Source: a virus
Strand: one strand, 5' to 3'
IMG/VR virus record: IMGVR_UViG_3300044970_002308
Span: 16,669 to 80,668 of that record
Length of the DNA stretch: 64,000 nt
In this document: positions 44,147-52,433 of the stretch, in pieces
Layout of the letters: every line of letters begins with the position of its first letter
How positions within the stretch are numbered: position 1 is the first letter of the stretch
Made by a program: the position numbers and the translations under genes
Notes under the pieces: model-generated
Seen by the model: the letters and a program-made list of their open reading frames with translations, nothing else
What the model was told of the DNA's origin: nothing
Database searches by the model: none

Positions 44147-46320
44147 GGAGTTCCTCCGTCTACAAACGCTATTTCAATATTAGCAGAACCGTTAAAACTA
44201 GTTCCGTTAATAGTCCTTGCTGTTTGAAGAGTTGTAGCCGTACTAGCATTGCCAGTCAAAGCCCCGGTAAAACTCGTGCTAGACACACTAGTTAAACCAG
44301 CTATTGTAGTAGCTGATCCACCAAGGCTGATACTGGTTGAGCCAACTGTGACAGAACTATTAGCAAGCTGACTATTATCGACACCTCCGGTTTTAATACT
44401 AACAGCACCGCCGCTAACGCTAAAGTCTCCGGTATCAAAACTAGCAATACCTTTAACCGAAGTTGTTGCGTCTTGCACGGCCGCTGTTGTGACTCCTGTG
44501 ACTCTACCATAACTATCTCTAGTAACAGATTGAACAAATGTAGAGCCTGCTGATCCGCTACCATCAGACTGAGTAACTGTAGCAAGATCAATATTGTCTG
44601 CGTTTACAACAATTCGACTAGTACTGGCAGTACCAACATCTAGAGTATTGCCGCTCTTGACCATACCAGCACCAGCAGTAATCTGACCAGCACCAGAGAA
44701 TTGAGCAAAAGTTAGAGCTGTTGTTCCAAGCGTAATAGTATCATTTGTTGTAAGTACCCAACCACTATCGGCATTGACAGTACCTTCTGTAACAAATACG
44801 AACATACCAGCGGTAACTTCAGCATCACTATTGGCATCTGGCGCCCTTGATAGTATTTGCTGTCCAGAATATGTGGGGCTTGGAGTAACATTATAAATAC
44901 CATTTTTTGTAGCATCTGATTGATTTTTAACTAACACCCTATCACCAACATTCAATGATACTCCATCAATTATAAAAAATCCTGATCCGGAACCACTACC
45001 ATTGCCCGCTCCTCCAGAATTTGCAAAAACAGAAGAAAGCTCTCCTTCTTGAGTCAATGCTACGGTAGTAGCCACCCTAACACTTTGTTTTACGTCCAAT
45101 CCGCTGCGAGCAGCATCAACATAAGCTTTTGTTGCAGCATCTTGGTCAGCAACAGGATCGGCCAAACTAGTAATTCTTTGACTATTCAGAGACACGCTGG
45201 TTGTTGGAACAGCCATTTGGTCCAAACGACTGGTTCTTACTTGAGAGTCAAAGTTATTTATATTACTAGCAACTAGACCACTACCACTAACAGTAAGATT
45301 TCCATTGACTGTCACCCCGCTCATAGTAGGATTATTAGCAAATACTAGCGAGCCCGTGCCCGTTTCGTCGCTAACTAAAGATCCTAAATTAGCACTAGAT
45401 GGTGTTGTTAAAAAGTTTCTAACTGCTGTGGTCATATCTGTAATATCCACAAGCTGAATAGAAGGATCGCTTAGAGATACGACATAAGCTCCACTAGAAT
45501 GAGTAAGAGCAATACCACTACCAGCAGTTAAAGCGCTACTAATACTTAGCGTATTGTTGCCACTATTATAAATAATATCAACACCGCTACCAGCAACAAT
45601 ACTTGTGCTAACAGCTCCGTCGATAAGATCATTAACACTAGATGTAAAGTTTGTTATTAAACTACTAGGAATTCCAGTGACACGAACCTGTAGAGAATTA
45701 GCATTATCGTCATAGGTCAAACCTATACCAGAACCAGCTGTTAATAGATTAGATACTCTATCATCTACAGCCTCGCTAAAATCCGTAACATCAGCAGCTT
45801 GAATAGTAGGATCACTCAAGCTAATGGTTGTATTGCCGCTAGTGTCATTATAGTTAACGCTAATACCAGAGCCTCCGACAATATGGGCTCCGATAGCGTC
45901 TTGTACTTCTTCTAAACCAAGACTACTATTAATAGTTAAAGTACCAGCAGTATCATTATAAGTTAAAGAGATATTATTTCCAGCTTGTAGTAGCGACGCA
46001 ACTCTATCGTCTACGCCCTCGGCGAAATCTGTTATATCTCCTACTTGTATGGTTGGATCACTAAGACTAATAGTCATAGTGCTGCCGTTTAGGCCTGGGG
46101 TTAAAGAGATGCCGCTTCCAGCAACAAAATTAGAAGGTAGAACACTAGCATATGACAAACTACCCCAAGCAGTAGTTCCATCTCCTATTTTAAACCGACC
46201 AGTATCTGTTTCGTATCCAATTTCTCCTTGGTATAAAATACCTTGACCAGCCACTGCTGCGGCTGTGTTCCATTGCGATAAAGTTCCTCTGCGAACCTGA
46301 ATTCTTGTTTGAACTGCCAT
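44143..46320 (-). CDS. RRGT-type long tail fibre
   Basis: Length 725 residues, AAGGTTAAATATC before the ATG. Residues 1-60 are the attachment module 'TRIQVRRGTLSQWNTAAAVA' with 'GYETDTGRFKIGDGTTAWG'. Repeats of 'AGSGIxxxYNDxxGxxTISL' with 'DPTIQxxDxTDF' follow to about residue 310. A phage fibre segment 'ITSLADPVADQDAATKAYVD' lies near residue 385. The C-terminus 'ATTLQTARTINGTSFNGSAN' is typical of long tail fibre tips. It is a trimeric host-recognition fibre. It overlaps the protease-bearing fibre gene by 4 bases, so the two may form one appendage. Confidence 0.85.
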   Translation of the reverse strand: MAVQTRIQVRRGTLSQWNTAAAVAGQGILYQGEIGYETDTGRFKIGDGTTAWGSLSYASVLPSNFVAGSGISLTPGLNGSTMTISLSDPTIQVGDITDFAEGVDDRVASLLQAGNNISLTYNDTAGTLTINSSLGLEEVQDAIGAHIVGGSGISVNYNDTSGNTTISLSDPTIQAADVTDFSEAVDDRVSNLLTAGSGIGLTYDDNANSLQVRVTGIPSSLITNFTSSVNDLIDGAVSTSIVAGSGVDIIYNSGNNTLSISSALTAGSGIALTHSSGAYVVSLSDPSIQLVDITDMTTAVRNFLTTPSSANLGSLVSDETGTGSLVFANNPTMSGVTVNGNLTVSGSGLVASNINNFDSQVRTSRLDQMAVPTTSVSLNSQRITSLADPVADQDAATKAYVDAARSGLDVKQSVRVATTVALTQEGELSSVFANSGGAGNGSGSGSGFFIIDGVSLNVGDRVLVKNQSDATKNGIYNVTPSPTYSGQQILSRAPDANSDAEVTAGMFVFVTEGTVNADSGWVLTTNDTITLGTTALTFAQFSGAGQITAGAGMVKSGNTLDVGTASTSRIVVNADNIDLATVTQSDGSGSAGSTFVQSVTRDSYGRVTGVTTAAVQDATTSVKGIASFDTGDFSVSGGAVSIKTGGVDNSQLANSSVTVGSTSISLGGSATTIAGLTSVSSTSFTGALTGNASTATTLQTARTINGTSFNGSANIEIAFVDGGTP

Positions 46321-46361
46321 GATATTTAACCTTTATATATGTTTATGTGAATAAAAAATAG

Positions 46362-46625
46362 TTATGGTGTACCGCAATCAAATTCATACTCATCTAAATA
46401 CTCAGACAACCCACTAATTCTAGCAACATCTAAATTACCTACTATTTTACTCATGGGTATGTTATCTGGTAAGTCGCTTGCCAAAATTTTTTCTGTATTA
46501 ATTAATTCAATATTAAAAGATTCTGATCTTTCTATCTCAATATTGTTCAGATTATCAACAAAACTGGTTTCTACTTCTATAAGATGTATCTGAGGGTCAA
46601 GTATTTCCAAAATAAAATTACTCAT
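46362..46625 (-). CDS. Small fibre-linked protein
   Basis: Length 87 residues from the ATG at 46625, an ATGA overlap with the previous stop and GGAG 7 bases upstream. An earlier in-frame ATG at 46634 is less likely. The N-terminus 'NFILEILDPQIHLIEVETSF' is beta; the C-terminus 'ASDLPDNIPMSKIVGNLDVA' then 'GLSEYLDEYEFDCGTP' resembles segments near fibre attachment sites. It ends in the same GTP tripeptide as the next gene product. The function is unknown; linkage to fibres is by context. Confidence 0.65.
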   Translation of the reverse strand: MSNFILEILDPQIHLIEVETSFVDNLNNIEIERSESFNIELINTEKILASDLPDNIPMSKIVGNLDVARISGLSEYLDEYEFDCGTP

Positions 46626-47026
46626 GTAGAACACTCCAATGAAGAACCTGCTTGACTAAATCTCTTGACTATACTTATAGTACCAAACAATAGCCTCGTA
46701 GTATATTTGCCTCCGCCAGCATAAATATCTTCTGGAGATTGTAGCTCTAGATCATATTTAGCCGTATTAAAATTAAACCCATTGGTTGTAGATACAGGCA
46801 GTAATAATGTTAATTTACCATTAGTATCATCAATAGTAAATTTATATACACTATGATCTATGTTGTCAGAAGAAAAGGTTTGAATAATACCAGTATTGGT
46901 TTTCCATACTATTCTAGCGCACCAGTCTGTTAGATTTACGGGCGTTCCATTAGCGTCTTTATATATTAACGATAATTTAAAAGATGTCCCTTGTTCTATA
47001 GCGAAATCATATTTACTAGCTGCCAT
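46622..47026 (-). CDS. Beta-sandwich virion protein, paralogue of neck-block protein
   Basis: Length 134 residues. 'YDFAIEQGTSFKLSLIYKDA', 'PVNLTDWCARIVWKTNTG' and the ending 'FGTISIVKRFSQAG' align throughout with residues 1-135 of the P-domain protein at 14511-15428. The module occurs once immediately after the major capsid gene and once in the neck block. It has no enzyme motif. It is plausibly a head decoration or collar subunit. A GGTGTATCTATAATC motif and the capsid terminator lie upstream, so it starts a new transcript. Confidence 0.75.
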   Translation of the reverse strand: MAASKYDFAIEQGTSFKLSLIYKDANGTPVNLTDWCARIVWKTNTGIIQTFSSDNIDHSVYKFTIDDTNGKLTLLLPVSTTNGFNFNTAKYDLELQSPEDIYAGGGKYTTRLLFGTISIVKRFSQAGSSLECST

Positions 47027-47083
47027 ATATTATATGCCTTTGATATAGTTTTTACTTGGCAGAAAAATGCCCTGCTGATTATA

Positions 47084-47091
47084 GATACACC
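47084..47091 (-). promoter_or_regulatory. Candidate late promoter motif after capsid terminator
   Basis: Minus strand AAAGGTGTATCTATAATCA, 58 bases upstream of the ATG at 47026 and directly after the capsid gene terminator. It fits a restart of transcription into the adhesion island. Confidence 0.45.
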
Positions 47092-47102
47092 TTTAATACA
47101 TA

Positions 47103-47139
47103 TATAAAAAAAGAAGGGCCAGGATATTCTCCCGGCCCT
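47103..47139 (-). terminator. Strong intrinsic terminator after major capsid gene
   Basis: Minus strand hairpin AGGGCCGGG-loop-CCTGGCCCT (arms 47131-47139 and 47115-47123, with a wobble pair) followed by TCTTTTTTT. It lies 34 bases after the capsid stop codon. It would keep the abundant capsid transcript separate from the fibre genes. Confidence 0.85.
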
Positions 47140-47172
47140 ATCTTTAGATAGTAACTGATTGTAGAGTCTAAA

Positions 47173-48180
47173 TTAGAGAGAGCCGAGAATAACTCTGCGA
47201 TTATCTAGAACCGCAAAGCCCTGCTCGCTCCAGCCGTAGAAACCGGCTCTCTTCTGACGATGTAGTGTTTCGTCTTCGAAGATTTGAACCTGTTCACGAA
47301 CTGGCATAATGAAGCTGTCTCTCTTGCGTAGATCAAGACCAACAACAACTTCTGTATCTCCACTTGGTAGTGTGCCATTGAGTACGTTGCTATAGAATAG
47401 CTGATACTCTTGACCAACACCAAGCTCGTCTCTGTCGTGAAGATTAACGCCGAAAACACGGTTGAGAGTACCATCAGCGGCTGTGTAGATCTCTCTGCGT
47501 GTTACTTCGTCAACCTGATCAAGACCCCAGTTGCGGATATCTTCCATAGCTTCTGGTGAAACATAGAGGTCTGTTAGCATACCTCTGTTGACACTAGCGC
47601 TATTACCGCCACCGTTTCTACGCATAACAGTCTTCATGAGACTGACTAGTCTCTTGGTGAACTGATTTGATGCAGCGTCGCTGTCGAACACAACGATATT
47701 GCGATCAACACCAGCGGCCAAGAGTGTGTGCCAGCCGTCGTCGTTCATTTTCTTTACGAACGAAGCTTCTAGCACTTCCATAGCGCGACCCACAACGTCC
47801 CAGCGAGCGTCACGAGCATACTTTAGGAGATAATCAATCGAGGCACCGATGTCATAGGTTGGAACCATGACATAATCGCCTTCGACATGACGCTCTGGAA
47901 TATAACCGTGGTTAGGGATAGTGTAAGCCACAAAGTCTTTTTCTGTGCCAGGGGCAAGAAAATCTAGTGGGAATTCTGGAGTGGCACCGGGCTGGAGCTG
48001 AATTGGCTCGAAGATGCCGTCTAGGATATCTCCACTGAGTAGACCTTGACGTAAAGGTAATTCTAGTGCTTTAGCAAACTCTCTGTTGGCTGCTAAGGCA
48101 ACTTGTCTATCTGGTGAGCCAGAGCGAACGAGAAGATCTGTTAGTTCTGGCGAAGGTTGAAACTGAGTTTTCGTTGACAT
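47173..48180 (-). CDS. Major capsid protein
   Basis: Length 335 residues from the ATG at 48180 (MSTKTQFQPS), preceded by AGGGAGAACAAA; an upstream ATG at 48210 lies inside the previous gene. The N-terminal arm is followed by 'EFPLDFLAPGTEKDFVAYTI', then a spine-helix-like 'YLLKYARDARWDVVGRAMEV', 'MRRNGGGNSASVNRGMLTDL' and 'YVSPEAMEDIRNWG'. The C-terminal beta part is 'FIMPVREQVQIFEDETLHRQ'. This is the HK97-fold arrangement with a P-domain ending. The gene follows protease and decoration-like genes and is closed by a strong terminator, as capsid genes often are. Codon use is more GC-rich and regular than neighbours, fitting high expression. Confidence 0.9.
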   Translation of the reverse strand: MSTKTQFQPSPELTDLLVRSGSPDRQVALAANREFAKALELPLRQGLLSGDILDGIFEPIQLQPGATPEFPLDFLAPGTEKDFVAYTIPNHGYIPERHVEGDYVMVPTYDIGASIDYLLKYARDARWDVVGRAMEVLEASFVKKMNDDGWHTLLAAGVDRNIVVFDSDAASNQFTKRLVSLMKTVMRRNGGGNSASVNRGMLTDLYVSPEAMEDIRNWGLDQVDEVTRREIYTAADGTLNRVFGVNLHDRDELGVGQEYQLFYSNVLNGTLPSGDTEVVVGLDLRKRDSFIMPVREQVQIFEDETLHRQKRAGFYGWSEQGFAVLDNRRVILGSL

Positions 48181-48193
48181 TTTGTTCTCCCTA

Positions 48194-48652
48194 TTAGGTA
48201 ATATTGACATCTACTTTGACATAACCATCAGAATCTTTGCTGCTCAAAAATCTACCAACTTTAGTACTACCGGTACTGGTGGTTGTAAATAATCCATTAC
48301 CGTCATAGTATGCATCGGACCCAGCAGCGGGTGTTACTCCCGTAGCGACCATGTTTGTTGTAACCTGGCCCTGACGAAGTAGTGTGACCTTGCCGCCAAG
48401 CTGCATCTCGTCTCTATGATAATTAAGATGCTGTCTGGTTAGATCAAGATTAACGACATCGTTTAGCAATACTCCGGCTGGCTTAGTGCCTGAAACAACG
48501 CCTGTTGGATAGGCAACTGTAGCCCCAGCGTCATCTGTCGATGCGCCGGCACCAGAGGTACCGTGAACAACAACGCCACCTCTTTCGCCAACAACATTCA
48601 TGAAATAGGAAATATCTGTGTAACTTTCGATACGATCTGGTTTAAGAGCCAT
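48194..48652 (-). CDS. Capsid decoration-like protein
   Basis: Length 152 residues, GGGAGAAACAC before the ATG. It is beta-rich: 'IESYTDISYFMNVVGERGGV', 'VHGTSGAGASTDDAG', 'AGVLLNDVVNLDLTRQHLNY' and 'RFLSSKDSDGYVKVDVNIT'. It lies between the protease-scaffold and the capsid genes, the usual place for head decoration or stabilisation proteins. The ribosome site is strong, like that of the capsid gene. A decoration role is inferred from position, fold and expression. Confidence 0.7.
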   Translation of the reverse strand: MALKPDRIESYTDISYFMNVVGERGGVVVHGTSGAGASTDDAGATVAYPTGVVSGTKPAGVLLNDVVNLDLTRQHLNYHRDEMQLGGKVTLLRQGQVTTNMVATGVTPAAGSDAYYDGNGLFTTTSTGSTKVGRFLSSKDSDGYVKVDVNIT

Positions 48653-48667
48653 GTGTTTCTCCCTTAT

Positions 48668-50170
48668 TTATTGTGCTTTTTTACCTAATCTACTGCAAAC
48701 ATACTCGACAAGAGCTGCACGAGTTGATTCAACTGAATTGTCTGAGTCGCCTCCGACACCAAGATTAACTTCCTCGACTGTTTCAACCGTGTCTAGTACA
48801 GAAGCATCAGCTGTATCTACTACTGGCTCTTCTGTGGCTATAACTGGTTCGGCTGGTATAGAAACCGGTGACTTAGAAGCTAAAAGAACGGTCATAGCTT
48901 CGAAAGCGTCGTCTTCTAAACCTTCAAACTTATCAACTGTTGAGGCTGCTACTTCATTAGCAATACCTGCTTCGAGAAGAGAGGCGATTCTTTTCATCTT
49001 CTTTTCCTTCTTTAACATCTCTTCTTCTTTGGCTTTGTATCCAGCTAAAGCTTCAAGAGCTTCGTCAAGAGCTGCCTTCATCTTGTCTTTCTCTTCTTCC
49101 TTTTTCTTCATCTCTTCATACCACTTTTTAGCGGCTTCTTCCTTTTCTGCAAGAGCTGCTTCGAGCTGAGCCTTAGTCTCGGTAAGGATGGTCTCATTCG
49201 TCTCGATGGCTGTTTCAAGAGCGATTGTTTTTTCTTTAAGTTCGTTAGCAGTAGCCTGTGCTTCCTTGACGGCCTCCGAGCAGTCGGTCGTTGATTCAAC
49301 TTTCTCTGTTAGGCCCGTCGTTTCTGTTTCTAAACTCATAGTATTATTCTCCGAATTAAAGGTTAACTGATTATTTGATACACCCGCAATCGATAAATCG
49401 TTATTTTTTTGCTCTTTTTTTTCTGGAATATCTACTTGAATAGAATTTTCAGTAAAAATAATACTGTCAGGATTAGCTGGTTTATTAACAAATCCCTTAC
49501 CAGAAAACGTAATGCCTCTTAAAACTCTACCTATTTTAAAGCCCTCGTGCTCTCCTTGTCCACCATATGCTCTAAGGTGTTTAGTTAAGTGAGCTGTTTC
49601 TTTATTTCTTGGTAAAATTTGATAACTACCATTGGACTGATTAACTAATCCATAATCAAAGCCCTTAAAAAAGCACTCCATACTTACATATTTTTCACCA
49701 GACTCTATTTCTGATATTAGCTTATCTGCTCTGCCTCGTAATTCTGGATTACTAAACCCCTTATAAATAACTGATCCTGTTAATATATGGTATTTATTTG
49801 GCAGGTTTTCTATTGGGGTATTTTCATCTATAAGGATACCATCTTCCGTGATGGGATAATTAGAGACTATATGTCCTATAATAGTATTTTCATCATGCTC
49901 TAAGTTTGTAGGCTTATCTTCTGGTGTGTGCTTGGCGCTCCAAACCTCGGCCTTATCAAATATATCATCATTTTTATTCCATGAGGAACTAACTAAAATA
50001 GACTGTACATAATACAGATCTTCATCAGACATAGACGCTAAGCTTTTAAAGTGCTTACCGGCCACTATAGTGTCATTATACGGAATAGCCTGAGTAGCGT
50101 AAGTCACACAAGCCTTCGAGGAGACAATTTCTTGTAAGCCGTCTTCTATTTCTGCTGGAAAAACTTCCAT
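48668..50170 (-). CDS. Prohead protease fused to scaffold
   Basis: Length 500 residues from the ATG at 50170 (MEVFPAEI), preceded by GGAGATTATT. Residues about 1-215 form a prohead protease: 'LVSSSWNKNDDIFDKAEVWS', 'DKPTNLEHDENTIIGHIVSN' (likely catalytic His in LEHDE) and 'GEKYVSMECFF' (likely Ser), in the order of gp21/U9-type serine proteases. Residues about 280-415 are a charged coiled coil ('EEAAKKWYEEMKKKEEEKDK') of scaffold type. An acidic, Val/Asp-rich end follows. A protease joined to its scaffold in one chain is known in several phages. The scaffold is expected to be degraded or released as the head matures. Confidence 0.8.
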   Translation of the reverse strand: MEVFPAEIEDGLQEIVSSKACVTYATQAIPYNDTIVAGKHFKSLASMSDEDLYYVQSILVSSSWNKNDDIFDKAEVWSAKHTPEDKPTNLEHDENTIIGHIVSNYPITEDGILIDENTPIENLPNKYHILTGSVIYKGFSNPELRGRADKLISEIESGEKYVSMECFFKGFDYGLVNQSNGSYQILPRNKETAHLTKHLRAYGGQGEHEGFKIGRVLRGITFSGKGFVNKPANPDSIIFTENSIQVDIPEKKEQKNNDLSIAGVSNNQLTFNSENNTMSLETETTGLTEKVESTTDCSEAVKEAQATANELKEKTIALETAIETNETILTETKAQLEAALAEKEEAAKKWYEEMKKKEEEKDKMKAALDEALEALAGYKAKEEEMLKKEKKMKRIASLLEAGIANEVAASTVDKFEGLEDDAFEAMTVLLASKSPVSIPAEPVIATEEPVVDTADASVLDTVETVEEVNLGVGGDSDNSVESTRAALVEYVCSRLGKKAQ

Positions 50171-50185
50171 AATAATCTCCATATG

Positions 50186-52375
50186 TTAGTCGGTTTCAAG
50201 AGAATCATACACCATAGCGTAAAAAGATGCTTTGGCTTGCTTTTGTTGATCAGAATTTAATTGACTACCTAGATCTAGTTCTAATGTTTTTAGCCAATTA
50301 TTATATAAAGAAATAGTATCTAAACTCGCTTTAGAGTTTATACTACTCATTATGCCCTCTATTGAAGAGTCAATTTTAGAGAATGGTTTGATGCAGAAAA
50401 GTGTTTTGGTTTTTATATCTTCTAATTCTTGATATTCCTTACTAGAAAGACTTCTTAGATTTTTTTTCTGATAAAACTCTAACATTATTGGGTTTAATAT
50501 TTGAGCTATATCTTCTTGTGCTTGTGAGGCCCATATGGCCAAACTTGCTCCTGTCTGTGGGGAAAATACTTTTGTTTTTCTTTTTTCCGTATCCTTGCTT
50601 AATTTGGGTCTTCCCTCGCCCGGCTGTCCAGGTAACGATTTTGGCAAATCGTTTCCCAACTGCGTTGGTTGTTTCTGCTGCTGCTTCATATCTAGGGCCG
50701 TTTGCTCTCCTTTCTTTCTTGGGGGCAAATCCAGGCCAACTTGACTAGGCGTAACCGTACCTATTTGTAGTGCTATCTTTTTAAGAGAATTTTGAAATTG
50801 TGGGTCGTGCCAAGGTCCAGATTTTTGTATCATTCTATCGCTCTTTCTCTCTCTGCTTTCTCTATTTAGTCTAGATTTTTCCATATCTGGATCGAAACCA
50901 AAACGGCTTTGCAATAGCTCGTCCGATATAAGATTTCTATCAGCTAACTGGACTAATAGAGCTTTTTCAGCATCCTCATTGCTTAGATCCATTCTGTCAA
51001 ATTCTATTTTGGCTGGGTATTTAAAACCCATAGCTTTTTGTACTAGCGCGATTTCTTTATCCCAAAACTCTACTAAAATATCTCGGCCATACTGAAGTCT
51101 TTGAGTTAAGGTTTTGAGACTTATAAAGTTATTTGTGGTTCCAGACGCTCCAAAAGTACCAGTAAGAGTAGGAGGAATACCTAAACCAGCATATACGGCA
51201 TTAAGATGCGGAACGTATTTGCCTTCTCCTAAAAAATTATGTACGTTAGTGTTGGATTCTAATAATTCTATATCGGGACCCCAAACCACATCCATAGTTC
51301 CGCCACCGACATTATTGCCTAAGATCTGTGCTAGTTTAGCTGTAGCCGCTTTAGTAGGAGCTATTTTATGCTCTAGGCTGCCTAGTTTAAAAATTCTAAT
51401 ATTAGAAATAGCACCATCAAGAGCGGCCATATCGGCTAGTTTGAGTTTCTCTATAACGGTTATATCATCCATGATAGCATAAATCATAGGATAGGCCCAT
51501 GTCTGCCAATCATCTTTTTTATAGTGAAAAACAAGTGTTTTGTCTTTGTCTAATGGATAAGGCTTTCTGGTTTTAGCTGCTTCTATAATAGCTGATGGTA
51601 ACTTAGCAATCACTTCTCTTTCTGAATCAGTTTTGGGAGAATTAATTGTTTTTCTAAGATCGGATGGTAAAATCAACTGATACTGTTTTTCTTGTACGAA
51701 TGAAGATAAGGCCCCAGCGGCCACCTCGACAAATACAGGATCAATAAATGTATATTTCCAGGGTATTTCTCTTTTTTCTAGATTATTGATATCTAGATCA
51801 GATATCTGCATATCTGGAGAAGCCACAGCCCTATATAGTTGTTCCGTTACTTTAGTATTAAGTTTTCCTGTTTGCCTATTTAATACAACATTACCTGTTT
51901 TATATAAATTGTTTAGAAATCTTTCTGAACGGTCTTTGCCTCTTACTTTTTGAAACCATTTGCGATAGAATCTTTCAACTCTCTTGTTCTTATGTACCAG
52001 TCTTATACCTTGAACCGCAAAATCGCCCATGAGATCTATAACGTTTTTTACAAGACCAACTCTTTGATATATGTCTTCTGCTCTGCGTATGACCGGCTTG
52101 ATTTTTGTAGGTACGGCCTCGTCTGCTCTAAATTGATCATAATCAAAACGAGTCAATCCGGGACGACTAGAAATATTGCCATCAAGATTAGAAAAATCTC
52201 GTCGCCATCTCGCTTCCGCTTTTTGAATACCTGTAAATTCGTCCAGAGAATCCGAACAAGACTGCATCGCCGCTTGTTTACTGGCTAAATCCTCACCCCA
52301 GGCAACATACGCTTCGGGATTTTTGGGCTCGGCGTTCGGAATAGAATTATTTTGATTATTTGATTTTTTGCTCAT
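50186..52375 (-). CDS. Portal protein
   Basis: Length 729 residues. 'GLVKNVIDLMGDFAVQGIRL', 'RFYRKWFQKVRGKDRSERFL', 'NNLYKTGNVVLNRQTG' and 'TFIDPVFVEVAAGAL' are a typical portal wing and stem region. 'TLTGTFGASGTTNNFISLKT' with 'ILVEFWDKEIALVQKAMGF' is the clip/crown part. The C-terminal 200 residues are helical and charged, and include 'QAQEDIAQILNPIMLEFYQK', a possible crown barrel. It forms the dodecameric DNA gate. It lies between large terminase and the protease, as is standard. No Shine-Dalgarno is evident before the ATG. Confidence 0.9.
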   Translation of the reverse strand: MSKKSNNQNNSIPNAEPKNPEAYVAWGEDLASKQAAMQSCSDSLDEFTGIQKAEARWRRDFSNLDGNISSRPGLTRFDYDQFRADEAVPTKIKPVIRRAEDIYQRVGLVKNVIDLMGDFAVQGIRLVHKNKRVERFYRKWFQKVRGKDRSERFLNNLYKTGNVVLNRQTGKLNTKVTEQLYRAVASPDMQISDLDINNLEKREIPWKYTFIDPVFVEVAAGALSSFVQEKQYQLILPSDLRKTINSPKTDSEREVIAKLPSAIIEAAKTRKPYPLDKDKTLVFHYKKDDWQTWAYPMIYAIMDDITVIEKLKLADMAALDGAISNIRIFKLGSLEHKIAPTKAATAKLAQILGNNVGGGTMDVVWGPDIELLESNTNVHNFLGEGKYVPHLNAVYAGLGIPPTLTGTFGASGTTNNFISLKTLTQRLQYGRDILVEFWDKEIALVQKAMGFKYPAKIEFDRMDLSNEDAEKALLVQLADRNLISDELLQSRFGFDPDMEKSRLNRESRERKSDRMIQKSGPWHDPQFQNSLKKIALQIGTVTPSQVGLDLPPRKKGEQTALDMKQQQKQPTQLGNDLPKSLPGQPGEGRPKLSKDTEKRKTKVFSPQTGASLAIWASQAQEDIAQILNPIMLEFYQKKNLRSLSSKEYQELEDIKTKTLFCIKPFSKIDSSIEGIMSSINSKASLDTISLYNNWLKTLELDLGSQLNSDQQKQAKASFYAMVYDSLETD

Positions 52376-52433
52376 ATTTTATAATAATAATAGGATCGCA
52401 ATACAACCGCAATACTAATACAATAGTACACTG

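Noticed and set aside
44143-46320. Possible Mtd-type variable domain at the end of the long fibre
   Set aside because: The C-terminus is an ordinary fibre tip sequence and no template repeat was seen.
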